Part shown: in pieces, positions 52,013 to 61,043 of the stretch
Position numbering within the stretch: position 1 is the stretch's first letter
How the letters are laid out: each line of letters starts with the position of its first letter
NCBI GenBank assembly: GCA_000421065.1
Contig: ATWD01000001.1
Coordinates: 4,208,001-4,272,000 of the forward strand
Source: Acidobacteriaceae bacterium TAA 166
GTDB taxonomy: Bacteria; Acidobacteriota; Terriglobia; Terriglobales; Acidobacteriaceae
Length of the DNA: 64,000 bases
Direction of reading: 5' to 3'
The notes under the pieces: generated by a model
The model's input: only the letters and a program-made list of their open reading frames with translations
Told to the model about the DNA's origin: nothing
Databases searched by the model: none
Program-made: the position numbers and the translations under genes

Positions 52013-52987
52013 ATGGGCTTGAATGAGGATTCTGAACTAGATAATCAGAGCCACCACTCCGACGTGCTACCCCAAAGGAATACTCCTGGTGATTTTGCCT
52101 TGCAGTCTACAGCAGAAGGGCAAGACCGGGATCCTAGCCCTCAGGGGGCTGCCGCGACGATGCAGGAAGAGCAAAAGATCAAAGCGGGAAGCGTGCGATC
52201 ATTTATTAATGCGACTGACGCTACTGCCAATCCTGAGTACCCGCAAGTGTCAATCTCCGGCATCGACTCAAGATTCACAGAGATATTCCAGTCCTTCTCT
52301 AGCCGTGCAGATGGGGTTGCAGGGACACCTACAGCCCCATCTTTCACCCCGCCTGTACCATCTGATGAACTCTCCGATCAGCCAGCTGCTAAGAATTCTT
52401 TTATCGGAAAACCGTCGCCCTTTCCCGAACCAGCATCGGAAGCATTGTCGGAGCACGCGAACTTTTTCACTTCTCAGTCAAAAATGACACAGAGTGATCC
52501 CGACGGTTTCACTGAACTTCTTCGTATCTTCTCAGCGGCGCAAGAGGAGCGTGGTGTCCTCCCTCTCAATTCCGTTGACACTCTTCCAGCATTGGCAGCT
52601 TCTTCTGAATCTGGAAACGTTCAAGGAGAATTTACTCGGATCATTTCCAGTTCACTGCTGCGTGAAGCCGCGGCACAGCAAACTCACTTAGTTGAAAACG
52701 GCCAGCAACAAAATCCAACTTCGGATTCAGTAAGGTTCGAGTCGCCAGCTACTCCTGCCCCTACCGTTTCGCCAGTTGCAAGGCCCATCATACCTGAATC
52801 ATCCGCGGTAGCGGGAGGGCGTCACATTTTATCTGCCGCCCCCCCCGCTCCTCAACCTACAGACTTGCCTTCTCAAAATCCCTTCGAAGTTCGAATACAG
52901 CGATACCTATACCTTCTGCTCGCATTCAACGTAGTCTTGATGTTGATGGTACTGTTGCTGCTGGTTGCTGTCCTGCGGCGGCACTAG
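52013..52987 (+). CDS. Tail-anchored, disordered T6SS-linked protein with FT motifs
   Basis: 324 residues. About 290 residues of Ser/Pro/Gln-rich, probably disordered sequence are followed by a single C-terminal transmembrane helix (YLYLLLAFNVVLMLMVLLLL) and VAVLRRH. Three spaced short motifs share a pattern: DSRFTEIFQSFSS, DPDGFTELLRIFS and QGEFTRIISSSL. ATG 52013 follows GAGGTG at 6 bases; an earlier ATG at 51998 lies inside a palindrome. The layout, cytoplasmic tether with repeated linear motifs and a membrane tail, suggests a scaffold that gathers T6SS parts at the inner membrane. That is inference; the family is not known to me. Confidence 0.7.
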   Translation: MGLNEDSELDNQSHHSDVLPQRNTPGDFALQSTAEGQDRDPSPQGAAATMQEEQKIKAGSVRSFINATDATANPEYPQVSISGIDSRFTEIFQSFSSRADGVAGTPTAPSFTPPVPSDELSDQPAAKNSFIGKPSPFPEPASEALSEHANFFTSQSKMTQSDPDGFTELLRIFSAAQEERGVLPLNSVDTLPALAASSESGNVQGEFTRIISSSLLREAAAQQTHLVENGQQQNPTSDSVRFESPATPAPTVSPVARPIIPESSAVAGGRHILSAAPPAPQPTDLPSQNPFEVRIQRYLYLLLAFNVVLMLMVLLLLVAVLRRH

Positions 52988-53003
52988 ATGGCATACCCCC
53001 TTG

Positions 53004-54350
53004 CTAGCTAATAGGCACAAGGATCAACTCCATCCTCGGATCCTGTATCTCTCCAGGAACGTATACGGCAAAGCTGCGTGCCCGTTTGATGGCGTCCCAG
53101 ATCGCGCCTGCGCGATCCAGACTGAAGTATTTGTAACTTAGTTGAATCGAAATCTCGTCGGGTGGCGATGGGATGTATGTCATAGGAAGTCCTGGCAAAG
53201 CCTGTCGTATCAATGTCTCTAGATAGGTTTCCGTGGCTACCTTCACAAGGGCGGGTGTGCGTGTAATCAGTTTTTCGGTTGGAATTTGTGCATCAATCGC
53301 TAAGTATAATCGCGATTTATCTAGAAGATCTCCGTCGACCTCCGTTCCGAATGTAGACTCTCTTATTTTTCGCAGTGGAAACGCAACGAACCGATTCGGA
53401 ATGGCTGTGTCGAGAAGTTCCAAAAGAATCTTTTCTAAAGAGAAAAAACATCTTCCTGGATTTTCATGGTTATAGCATGGCAGATCCGCAGAACTAATTC
53501 TGAGAGAGAATGTAGTCAGAGAGCCAGCCAGTTCCAGCATCTGCCGATAGAGCGTTTCAGGATGCACGCCAGGCTCTCGCTGTAGATGCTGAAAAACCAG
53601 AAAGTGTGTGTTGATTGTGTACAACAGCCAAAATCTGGATATGTCGGATACACTAAACTCCGCGAGCGCCGTGCTTCGTTGCGTCCTTACGCCCGAAAGC
53701 TGCTGACAGCGAGCCGTCAGGACTTCCAGTAACCCACGTACCATGACGACTAGTCGTGGACACGCATGGCTGGTAAGTACTGGTGGCAAAAACTCCTCGT
53801 CCAAGCTGTACTGACCTGCTTCTGTGCGCAGCACACGCGCCACAGGTAAGGTTGTGAAACCTTCGAGATTCTCTCCCTCCGCTCCAATTCGAATGTTCTT
53901 GCGCGCAAATGCCACGGGCTTCTCAACCCCTGAGAAGTTTTCGTCCCTCAACATTTGAATTTCCGAGTGAAAGCGTGCGTCTGGGCCGTTTTTTTGCAGT
54001 GCAATGTTGACACCGGAGAACCGTCTCTCTGGCACCGTTAGGTAAAAGACACGCGCATTAGATCCATCTTCAAAGCATTGATCGAGTAGTCGCGAACGGG
54101 GTGGTGTATCGGCATGCACGAAGTCGAACATAAGTCCGTCTCGGAAAATTCCTGAAGCGGAGTTTATCGCTAGATAGCCTTCGTGAAGGGCAGTTTGATC
54201 AAGGTCGAGTGAAAATAAGCCCCATGAATGAAACGAGGCCGCATCTGCGATAAATCGGAGTGAGTCTTCAACATACCGATCCTGGGCCTGCAGGTGCTGT
54301 GGAGAGAGGAAGGTCCCCTTTGACCAGATGACCGATTTTAGATAACGCAT
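53004..54350 (-). CDS. tssK2: T6SS baseplate protein TssK, second copy
   Basis: 448 residues. It starts SVIWSKGTFLSPQHLQAQDR, the TssK signature with Leu for Phe, and aligns along its length with the first TssK: LPVARVLRTEAGQYSLDEEF, LPMTYIPSPPDEISIQLSYK, YFSLDRAG, then FAVYVPGEIQD. By eye the two are only moderately alike, so this is an old duplication, not a recent copy. It is a single gene divergent from tssB. The intact length argues for function. Confidence 0.9.
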   Translation of the reverse strand: MRYLKSVIWSKGTFLSPQHLQAQDRYVEDSLRFIADAASFHSWGLFSLDLDQTALHEGYLAINSASGIFRDGLMFDFVHADTPPRSRLLDQCFEDGSNARVFYLTVPERRFSGVNIALQKNGPDARFHSEIQMLRDENFSGVEKPVAFARKNIRIGAEGENLEGFTTLPVARVLRTEAGQYSLDEEFLPPVLTSHACPRLVVMVRGLLEVLTARCQQLSGVRTQRSTALAEFSVSDISRFWLLYTINTHFLVFQHLQREPGVHPETLYRQMLELAGSLTTFSLRISSADLPCYNHENPGRCFFSLEKILLELLDTAIPNRFVAFPLRKIRESTFGTEVDGDLLDKSRLYLAIDAQIPTEKLITRTPALVKVATETYLETLIRQALPGLPMTYIPSPPDEISIQLSYKYFSLDRAGAIWDAIKRARSFAVYVPGEIQDPRMELILVPIS

Positions 54351-54639
54351 GAAGTAGACCGTTTACTTTCTGGACCTGTCATGTCGGCTTATGTCGTTGA
54401 CCTGAGCTGCCGTCTTGAAATCTCTGTATATATAACCCAGGCAGTCGCACTTTGTGCCATTGACGGTCGTTCGGACGCAAAAAATGTTTTTTACCCCTAC
54501 CGTTTTCACGCCGTTGGGAAAGTCTTTTCGGAAGACATTTGATTGTCATGTGTTCTTTCATCAAGACAAATCGAAAGCAGGGTTGACTGTTGGCTGCGCT
54601 TGATCGACGCGGAGAGAACGATAGATCCTGAGGTGAGAA
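54351..54639. promoter_or_regulatory. Divergent promoter region tssK2 / tssB
   Basis: 289 bases between tssK2 and the main tss operon. GTCTT-TTCGG-AAGAC is a small dyad near its middle. No strong sigma-70 or sigma-54 promoter could be assigned. Confidence 0.4.
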
Positions 54640-55155
54640 GTGGCTAGAGAAAGTACTCAACAGAAGCTAAGTCGTGTCCGACCACCACGTGTACAGATCA
54701 CCTACGACGTCGAAGTGGGCGGAGCGATTGAAAAGAAAGAGTTGCCGTTTGTGCTTGGCGTGCTCGCGGATCTTTCTGGCCAGCCGCTTGATCCGCTTGC
54801 TCCGCTAAAAGAGCGCAAGTTTGTTGAGATTACCCCAGATAATTTCGATGTAGTGCTTGAAAAGATGACACCTCGTCTGAGCTATTCGGTTGACAACGAA
54901 CTTTCTGAAGATGAGAACGCCGGTCAATTCCGGGTAGACCTGTCTTTCAAGACTCTCAAAGACTTTTCGCCGGGGCAGGTGGCGCAGAATATTGAACCTC
55001 TGCGGCAGCTCCTTGAACTCCGCACGAAACTCTCCGATCTGCGCGGCAGCCTTCAGGGTAACGACAAGTTGGATGATGCACTCTTCGACGCCATCACTAA
55101 TAACGAACTTCGTGAAAAGCTTCGTGCTGAACTCTTCACGGAAAGGAAACTCTAA
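54640..55155 (+). CDS. tssB: T6SS sheath small subunit TssB
   Basis: 171 residues. RPPRVQITYDVEVGGAIEKK and ELPFVLGVLADLSG are the conserved opening; KERKFVEITPDNFDVVL follows. It pairs with TssC to build the contractile sheath. GTG 54640 has GAGGTGAGA upstream. Its stop TAA and the tssC ATG share one base (TAATG), giving coupled synthesis of the two sheath subunits. Confidence 0.96.
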   Translation: MARESTQQKLSRVRPPRVQITYDVEVGGAIEKKELPFVLGVLADLSGQPLDPLAPLKERKFVEITPDNFDVVLEKMTPRLSYSVDNELSEDENAGQFRVDLSFKTLKDFSPGQVAQNIEPLRQLLELRTKLSDLRGSLQGNDKLDDALFDAITNNELREKLRAELFTERKL

Positions 55156-56663
55156 TGACAGATAATACAAAGATAAATACTATAGATTCATTAGGCGCGC
55201 AACATGAAGTTCCGGTGGAAGTCCCAGTCGCACAGACACCGCTTTTGGATCAGATCGTCAGCGAGGGGCGCTTTACTGGCGGTGCATCCGGAAAAGATCG
55301 TGGTCGTGACCTTATCAAGGAGTTTCTCGCTCAAGTTCTTAAGGATCACGTCTCTGCAACCCGGGATGCTGAGACGACAATCCAGCTTCGCATCGCGCAA
55401 ATCGACGAACTCCTGTCCAAGCAGATCAATAAGATCATCCATGACCCTTGTTTTCAGAAACTAGAAGGTACATGGCGCGGGATCAAGTACCTTCTGGACC
55501 AGAGCGAGACCGGGGCCATGATCAAAATCAAAGTACTGAATGTTGAGAAGCGTGAATTGTTGCGAGATCTTCAGCGTGCTTCCGAGTTTGATCAAAGCTC
55601 TTTATTCAAGAAGGTGTATGAAGAAGAGTTCGGCGTGTTTGGTGGAGCACCGTTCGCTGGCTTAATCGGAGACTATCAGTTTGGCAGAGAAGCGGAAGAC
55701 ATGGATCTTCTGCGACGCGTTGCACAGGTAGCTGCGGCCTCACACGCGCCTTTCCTGAGTGCTGCTTCACCTGAACTCCTTAACCTTGAAAATTTTACGC
55801 AACTTGGACTGCCTCGTGACATTGCCAAGGTATTTGACTCCACCGAGTATGCGAAATGGAAGTCGTTTCGTCTATCGGAGGATTCGCGGTACGTTGCTCT
55901 TACTCTACCGCGTGTGCTCTCGCGCATGCCCTACACTCCTGAAAGCGTAGAGGCATTCCGTTTTGAAGAAGATGTCGATGGTTTAGACCACTCCAAGTAT
56001 CTCTGGAGCAATGCAGCTTACACGATAGGAGCGCGCTTAACTTTCGCTTTCGCAAGGTATGGATGGTGCGCCGCGATCCGTGGAGTAGAAGGAGGCGGCT
56101 TAGTTGAAGACTTGCCCACGCACAATTTCCTTACTGATGAGGGTGATGTTGCGCTGAAATGCCCGACCGAGGTCCAAATCACGGATCGACGTGAGAAAGA
56201 ACTGGCCGATCAAGGTTTCGTGCCGCTCGTACACTGTAAGGGGACCGACTATGCGGCATTCTTTAGTGTTCAGTCGGCAAATAAGCCGCAGCTTTACGAT
56301 AAAGATGCGGCTAATGCAAATTCGCGGCTTTCTGCTCAGCTTCCATACATTTTCGCAATGTCCCGATTTGCACATTTTCTCAAGGCAATGATGCGTGACA
56401 AGATTGGGAGTTTTACTAGCCGCAGCGAATGTGAAAACTTTCTGAATACATGGATTTCGCAGTATATTCTTGCGGATGACTCAGCTTCACAGTCAGCAAA
56501 GGCCCGTCTTCCATTGCGAGAAGCACGCATTCAAGTGATGGATGTTTTGGGTAAGCCGGGGGCATACCAGGCTGTCGCTTTCCTAAAGCCACACTTTCAG
56601 CTTGATGAACTGACGATCTCTCTTCGGCTTGTGGCAGAACTCCCAGATTCTGTGCGCGCATAG
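55155..56663 (+). CDS. tssC: T6SS sheath large subunit TssC
   Basis: 502 residues. The family core reads QKLEGTWRGIKYLLDQSETG, then FGVFGGAPFAGLIGDYQF, ISAAS-like FLSAASPELL, and AYTIGARLTFAFARYGWCA; it ends in FQLDELTISLRLVAELP. With TssB it forms the outer sheath whose contraction drives the Hcp tube. Confidence 0.97.
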   Translation: MTDNTKINTIDSLGAQHEVPVEVPVAQTPLLDQIVSEGRFTGGASGKDRGRDLIKEFLAQVLKDHVSATRDAETTIQLRIAQIDELLSKQINKIIHDPCFQKLEGTWRGIKYLLDQSETGAMIKIKVLNVEKRELLRDLQRASEFDQSSLFKKVYEEEFGVFGGAPFAGLIGDYQFGREAEDMDLLRRVAQVAAASHAPFLSAASPELLNLENFTQLGLPRDIAKVFDSTEYAKWKSFRLSEDSRYVALTLPRVLSRMPYTPESVEAFRFEEDVDGLDHSKYLWSNAAYTIGARLTFAFARYGWCAAIRGVEGGGLVEDLPTHNFLTDEGDVALKCPTEVQITDRREKELADQGFVPLVHCKGTDYAAFFSVQSANKPQLYDKDAANANSRLSAQLPYIFAMSRFAHFLKAMMRDKIGSFTSRSECENFLNTWISQYILADDSASQSAKARLPLREARIQVMDVLGKPGAYQAVAFLKPHFQLDELTISLRLVAELPDSVRA

Positions 56664-56806
56664 AGCGAGGAACCGCGTTGACTGTATGGCGAGTATCACA
56701 AAAGCGCATTTTTATAAGAGTTGGATGATCAACGCGATCAATCCTCTCGGGTCAACCAAGAGGGTGAAGATGCAAGTATTCTCAATTCACTCCATGCCGT
56801 TTTCAT

Positions 56807-58738
56807 TTGTTGAATAGCGCGTGGTGCACAGCAGTCTATCCCTTCAAGGAGAAATGTCTGTCGAGCGATGAACATGCATTGGCAGTTTCTGAACTGCTTT
56901 TACCAATAGATCCTGCGCGTCCATCCGGAGCGGACCTTCGCTACGATCCACTCTTCGATCGCATCGCGGAAGCTCGTATCGAAGAGGATGCATCTCTCCC
57001 TGCAGGAGAATGGGAAAGACCTGCTAAGAAAGCTGACTTCGCGCTTATCGCGAGCCTCGCTCAGGACGCACTTCTTCACAGAAGCAAAGATTTGTGGCTG
57101 GCCGTCTGGTTCGGGGAAGCACGAATTCATCTGGATGGCTTTGGTGCGATCCGTCCCGCTCTCACCCTGCTACTGTCGTTACAGCAGGTGTTTTGGACGG
57201 ATTTGTATCCCCAGCTAGAGGAGGCTGACGATGCACTCCGAGCCGCACCGATCCAATGGGCTTTGCAGCATTTCGCCATATTGCTATCCACAATACCTAC
57301 CCTCACCACTAAGCACAATTTTCTTGACTACAAACGCACACGCGATCCGAAAAACGCGGATGAGATCGAGTTCGCACAGGCTCTGAATGCTCTGATCGAA
57401 CAGACCGAGAAAACCCACTACATTGCATTGGAGCAAGAGCTTGCTCACTTGAGCAAGACAGTCGAAAAGCTTCATTCGTTCTGCGAAGAGAGATATGGAG
57501 CTGACGGCCCTTCTTGCACCCGCATGCGTGCTATGGTGGCAGAAATACAGAACACAGCATCGTCGCTGCTTCGCGAGAAAAGAAGGCTGGAGCCCGATTC
57601 CGATCCGCCTGCGCCCCAAGGACCTCTGGATGATGCGAGCAGCGATTTCGAGGCTAGAGTAATTTTAGACCGTGCCCACTTGCCTGGGCTGAATGAATAT
57701 TTGGCGGAGTCATCAAATGCAATGTCTATCGATGTAAATGATGCTTCACCTTATCTAGGTGCCTCAGGCGAAGTCGCGGATAGTTCGGTGATATTGCCTG
57801 TCGGTGTGAATTCTATCGGCAGCAGTGCGGAGGCGCGCGGGCTAATTCGACGCGCCGCTTCATATCTAGTTCGTGCGGAGCCGGGAGACGAAACGGCGTA
57901 CCTAGTGTTCAGTTCGCTTGTCCGAATCGGCCATAAAGATACGAGCAACGGCCTGTTACAGCACCCACCTTCCCGCTTATTGCGCACAGCCCTGCATGCG
58001 ACTATGCAAGGAGCGCGGCAGCACGGCACGTGGGCACAATTATTGAAATGTTCCCTGGAGGCACTGGCACTGCGAGGCTCTGCAAACTGGCTGGACTTAC
58101 ATCATTACATCTTCCTGTCCAGCGAGGCTTTGGAACATAAGGCACTTTCTTTATGTGTACTGGACGTGGTTCGAAGTGCATGGTACCGAAACCCAGCATG
58201 GGATCAGGATTTTTTTGACGATTACACGCCTACAGCTAACGAAGCGACACGTGCATGGCTAGCGGATTTGGATTCCATATCGGAAGCTAGTCGTCTGCTC
58301 TTGAGGACAGCTACGTTTTCCGCACTTCCGATTAAACAGTTGTTTACTGAAAAAGATAATTCAGCCTTGCACGGTGATCTTGTGGCTTCTGTACATAGGA
58401 TCATGAATGACGCCGCAGGCAGCAATGCACACAGGCGAAATTTTCAATCCAGACTCCATGTGGCACGTCTCTGTTTAACCTCTAACCAGCCGGAGGTGGC
58501 GCTTCGCTTATTACAGCAAATGTTATCTGAGTGCGACACGCACCAGCTTGTCCTATGGGAGGGACCAGACCTTGTTGCTGAAGTTATCCGATTGCTCCTG
58601 CAGTCACTAAAGGCTTCTCCTCAAAGTGAAGAACATGCTTTGTTGGATACCAAAGCGCTTCTCTCTCGACTGTTTGAGTTGGATCCCGCGCGCGCGCTTG
58701 CGCTGGTAGTGCAGACGCAGGGTGAGGGGGGTGCATGA
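56807..58738 (+). CDS. tssA: T6SS assembly protein TssA
   Basis: About 620-643 residues. An ImpA_N domain (LLLPIDPARPSGADLRYDP, then WLAVWFGEARIHLDGFGAI) is followed by a long helical middle (to ~330) and a C-terminal TssA/VasJ-type region. TssA primes baseplate and sheath assembly. Start uncertain: the frame opens at TTG 56807 without a good ribosome site, while an ideal AAGGAG (56846-56851) stands 6 bases before an in-frame CTG at 56858. The nearby ATG 56855 is out of frame. The homologous domain begins after that point, so CTG may be used. Its stop overlaps tssE (ATGA). Confidence 0.9.
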   Translation: MLNSAWCTAVYPFKEKCLSSDEHALAVSELLLPIDPARPSGADLRYDPLFDRIAEARIEEDASLPAGEWERPAKKADFALIASLAQDALLHRSKDLWLAVWFGEARIHLDGFGAIRPALTLLLSLQQVFWTDLYPQLEEADDALRAAPIQWALQHFAILLSTIPTLTTKHNFLDYKRTRDPKNADEIEFAQALNALIEQTEKTHYIALEQELAHLSKTVEKLHSFCEERYGADGPSCTRMRAMVAEIQNTASSLLREKRRLEPDSDPPAPQGPLDDASSDFEARVILDRAHLPGLNEYLAESSNAMSIDVNDASPYLGASGEVADSSVILPVGVNSIGSSAEARGLIRRAASYLVRAEPGDETAYLVFSSLVRIGHKDTSNGLLQHPPSRLLRTALHATMQGARQHGTWAQLLKCSLEALALRGSANWLDLHHYIFLSSEALEHKALSLCVLDVVRSAWYRNPAWDQDFFDDYTPTANEATRAWLADLDSISEASRLLLRTATFSALPIKQLFTEKDNSALHGDLVASVHRIMNDAAGSNAHRRNFQSRLHVARLCLTSNQPEVALRLLQQMLSECDTHQLVLWEGPDLVAEVIRLLLQSLKASPQSEEHALLDTKALLSRLFELDPARALALVVQTQGEGGA

Positions 58739-59190
58739 ATCGAGGGAGGGATATTGAGTCAGCACCGTCGCTATGGGACCGACTGACTAATGAACAAGAG
58801 CGACCAGCCACATTGACAGATTCGCTCCGTGTCCTAAAGGAGAGTATACGGCGCGATCTGGAGGAACTGCTAAACACTCGCCGGCCGCTCTTGCGTGAGC
58901 TACAGGCATTTCCTCTTGCGAGAGTTTCGGTCGTTAACTTTGGTTTAGAGGATTTGAGCAATCTATCTCATAGCGCTATCGCCAACACGGTGCAGGGGGC
59001 GGTGCAATGTTGCCTGATGCAATACGAGCCGCGCCTTAGAGAAGTGAAAGTTTCGTTGTTGAGCGTACAGCCGGGGCGCCGTGAGATTATTCTCCACATT
59101 GAAGCCATACTGCCTGTACAGTCGGCTATCGAGAACATTCTTTTTGATACAACGCTCGATCTAGTGAGCGGTATGTACGCAGTTAGGTAA
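58735..59190 (+). CDS. tssE: T6SS baseplate protein TssE (gp25-like)
   Basis: 151 residues. LKESIRRDLEELLNTRRP is the gp25 signature (ExxI..DLe.LLNtR), then VVNFGLEDLSNLS, and IEAILPVQSAIENILFDT near the end. It is a baseplate wedge protein. ATG 58735 overlaps tssA. Confidence 0.93.
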   Translation: MNRGRDIESAPSLWDRLTNEQERPATLTDSLRVLKESIRRDLEELLNTRRPLLRELQAFPLARVSVVNFGLEDLSNLSHSAIANTVQGAVQCCLMQYEPRLREVKVSLLSVQPGRREIILHIEAILPVQSAIENILFDTTLDLVSGMYAVR

Positions 59191-59195
59191 ATCAC

Positions 59196-61043
59196 ATGCA
59201 GCAGAGACTCTTGGAATTGTATGAGAGAGAGCTTGGCTATTTACGTCAATCAGGCGAGGAGTTCAGTCGAAAGTACCCGGCAATAGCAGGGCGGCTTTTG
59301 CTCGAGCCTGATCGTTGTAGTGACCCTCATGTAGAGCGCATTCTCGAAGCCTTTTCTTTCATCGCAGCCCGCATCCATCTGCGTTTGGAGGACGACCTTC
59401 CAGAACTAACAGAAGGGTTTCTTGACATCGTATATCCGCACTTGTTGCAATCGATACCAGCCATGTCTATTGCACAATTTCACCTCGACTCAAGTAATGC
59501 CAGCATCTCTACCGCGATTACTGTTCCGGCAGGAAGAGAGCTGCGTACTCAACGGACATTAGACGAGGTGGCCTGCCGTTTCCGCACGGTTTATCCCATT
59601 GAGCTCTGGCCGATTGAAATTGTAGAATGCACATGGCGTCGACCGGAACAAGTTCCTAGCAGGGGCGCGTATGTTCCTGATGCGGCCACGGTTCTCAGAG
59701 TAGTTATGCGTACGCAGGGAAGTGCTACCTTTGCGGGGTTAAATCTTAAGCGTCTTTGCTTTTATCTGGCGGGAGAGAAAAATATCACTTTGCCGCTCTA
59801 CGAGTTCTTGTCGAGCAATCTTCTCGATGTGCTGGTGCGTGACACGGGATCGCCGTCGGAACGTGTGGTGTCACTTGGAGCGGATGCACTGAAGCCAATG
59901 GGTTTTGAACCTGAGCAGGCTCTGCTCCCGCATTCTCGTCGTTCATTCAGCGGATACCGTCTACTGCAGGAGTACTTCAGCCTGCCGGAGAAGTTTCTTT
60001 TCTTTTCGCTCAACAATCTTGAATTTGCAGACTCGGCATTAGGCTCTAAGGAAGTAGAACTGCTGTTCTACTTCTCGTCTTTTGAGTTTCGTGAGCGTGG
60101 GCTGACACTGGAGCAAGGAGTACGTGCCGATACACTCCGTCTTGGATGCAGTCCCGTAATCAACCTCTTTCGCCACACTGCGGAACCAATACTTCTGACC
60201 CATGCGCGTCACGAGTATCCCATTGTTCCGAGCTTTCGGAATCCTCAGTCCTTTGAGGTTTATTCAGTCGATGAGATAGCAGCGAATAATCCTTCGCGTC
60301 GTACGGTTACAAAGATCAGCTCGCTTTTTGAACGCTACTCTGAGTTATCGACGTTCACCAAAAGCGAAGTGTATTGGAGAGCAATTCGGCGCCAGTCTTT
60401 AATTCACGAGGGAAGTCCGAGGTCTACATACATCTCCATAGTTGATGTCGATGGATTAATGGTTGAACCAGACGCCGAAGTCCTTTCGGCTTACTGCACA
60501 TGTACTAACGGTACGTTGTCGTCGAAGCTTGTTTACAGTTTGGCGGGCAGTGACTTGGTGATGGAACCGGAAGGTGGCATCGGGGAGATCAAATTGCTGC
60601 ATCGACCTACCTCTCCTGCACCACCACCTACCAACACGCGTCAAGTGTGGCAGCTTATTTCACAGCTCTCACTGAATCACCTTTCTCTTGGAGAGGCGGG
60701 ACTCGGGGGGTTAAAGGAAATACTCAGGCTACACAACTTCACGGATGCGGCCCCGGTAGAGAAGCAGATCGCAGGCTTACTCTCCATGACAACCAGAAGT
60801 CAGATAGGGGTTATGGAGACAGATTTTGGTAGCGTTGCAGCACGCGGAACGCATATCGACCTTCATCTGGATGAAAGACATTTTGCCGGAGGTAGCGCTT
60901 TTCTCTTCTCTGCTATTCTTGATCGTTTCTTTGGTTTGTATGCATCGATGAATAGCTTCTCCGAACTCTCAGTCAGCTCTACGTTGCGAAAGGAGAAACT
61001 CAGCCGATGGCCACCAAGAGCGGGCAGTCAAGTCTTGATGTAG
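59196..61043 (+). CDS. tssF: T6SS baseplate protein TssF
   Basis: 615 residues. It starts LLELYERELGYLRQSGEEFS then RKYPAIAGRL, and DPHVERILEAFSFIAARIHL, all TssF hallmarks; the C-terminal end with GGSAFLFSAILDRFFGLYAS also matches. With TssG it makes the wedge complex that holds TssK. Overlaps tssG by 37 bases. Confidence 0.96.
   Translation: MQQRLLELYERELGYLRQSGEEFSRKYPAIAGRLLLEPDRCSDPHVERILEAFSFIAARIHLRLEDDLPELTEGFLDIVYPHLLQSIPAMSIAQFHLDSSNASISTAITVPAGRELRTQRTLDEVACRFRTVYPIELWPIEIVECTWRRPEQVPSRGAYVPDAATVLRVVMRTQGSATFAGLNLKRLCFYLAGEKNITLPLYEFLSSNLLDVLVRDTGSPSERVVSLGADALKPMGFEPEQALLPHSRRSFSGYRLLQEYFSLPEKFLFFSLNNLEFADSALGSKEVELLFYFSSFEFRERGLTLEQGVRADTLRLGCSPVINLFRHTAEPILLTHARHEYPIVPSFRNPQSFEVYSVDEIAANNPSRRTVTKISSLFERYSELSTFTKSEVYWRAIRRQSLIHEGSPRSTYISIVDVDGLMVEPDAEVLSAYCTCTNGTLSSKLVYSLAGSDLVMEPEGGIGEIKLLHRPTSPAPPPTNTRQVWQLISQLSLNHLSLGEAGLGGLKEILRLHNFTDAAPVEKQIAGLLSMTTRSQIGVMETDFGSVAARGTHIDLHLDERHFAGGSAFLFSAILDRFFGLYASMNSFSELSVSSTLRKEKLSRWPPRAGSQVLM

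Noticed and set aside
56629..56817. 62-residue frame between tssC and tssA
   Set aside because: Overlaps the tssC end; no good Shine-Dalgarno before its internal ATG and no family; the usual hcp of this position is not encoded here.
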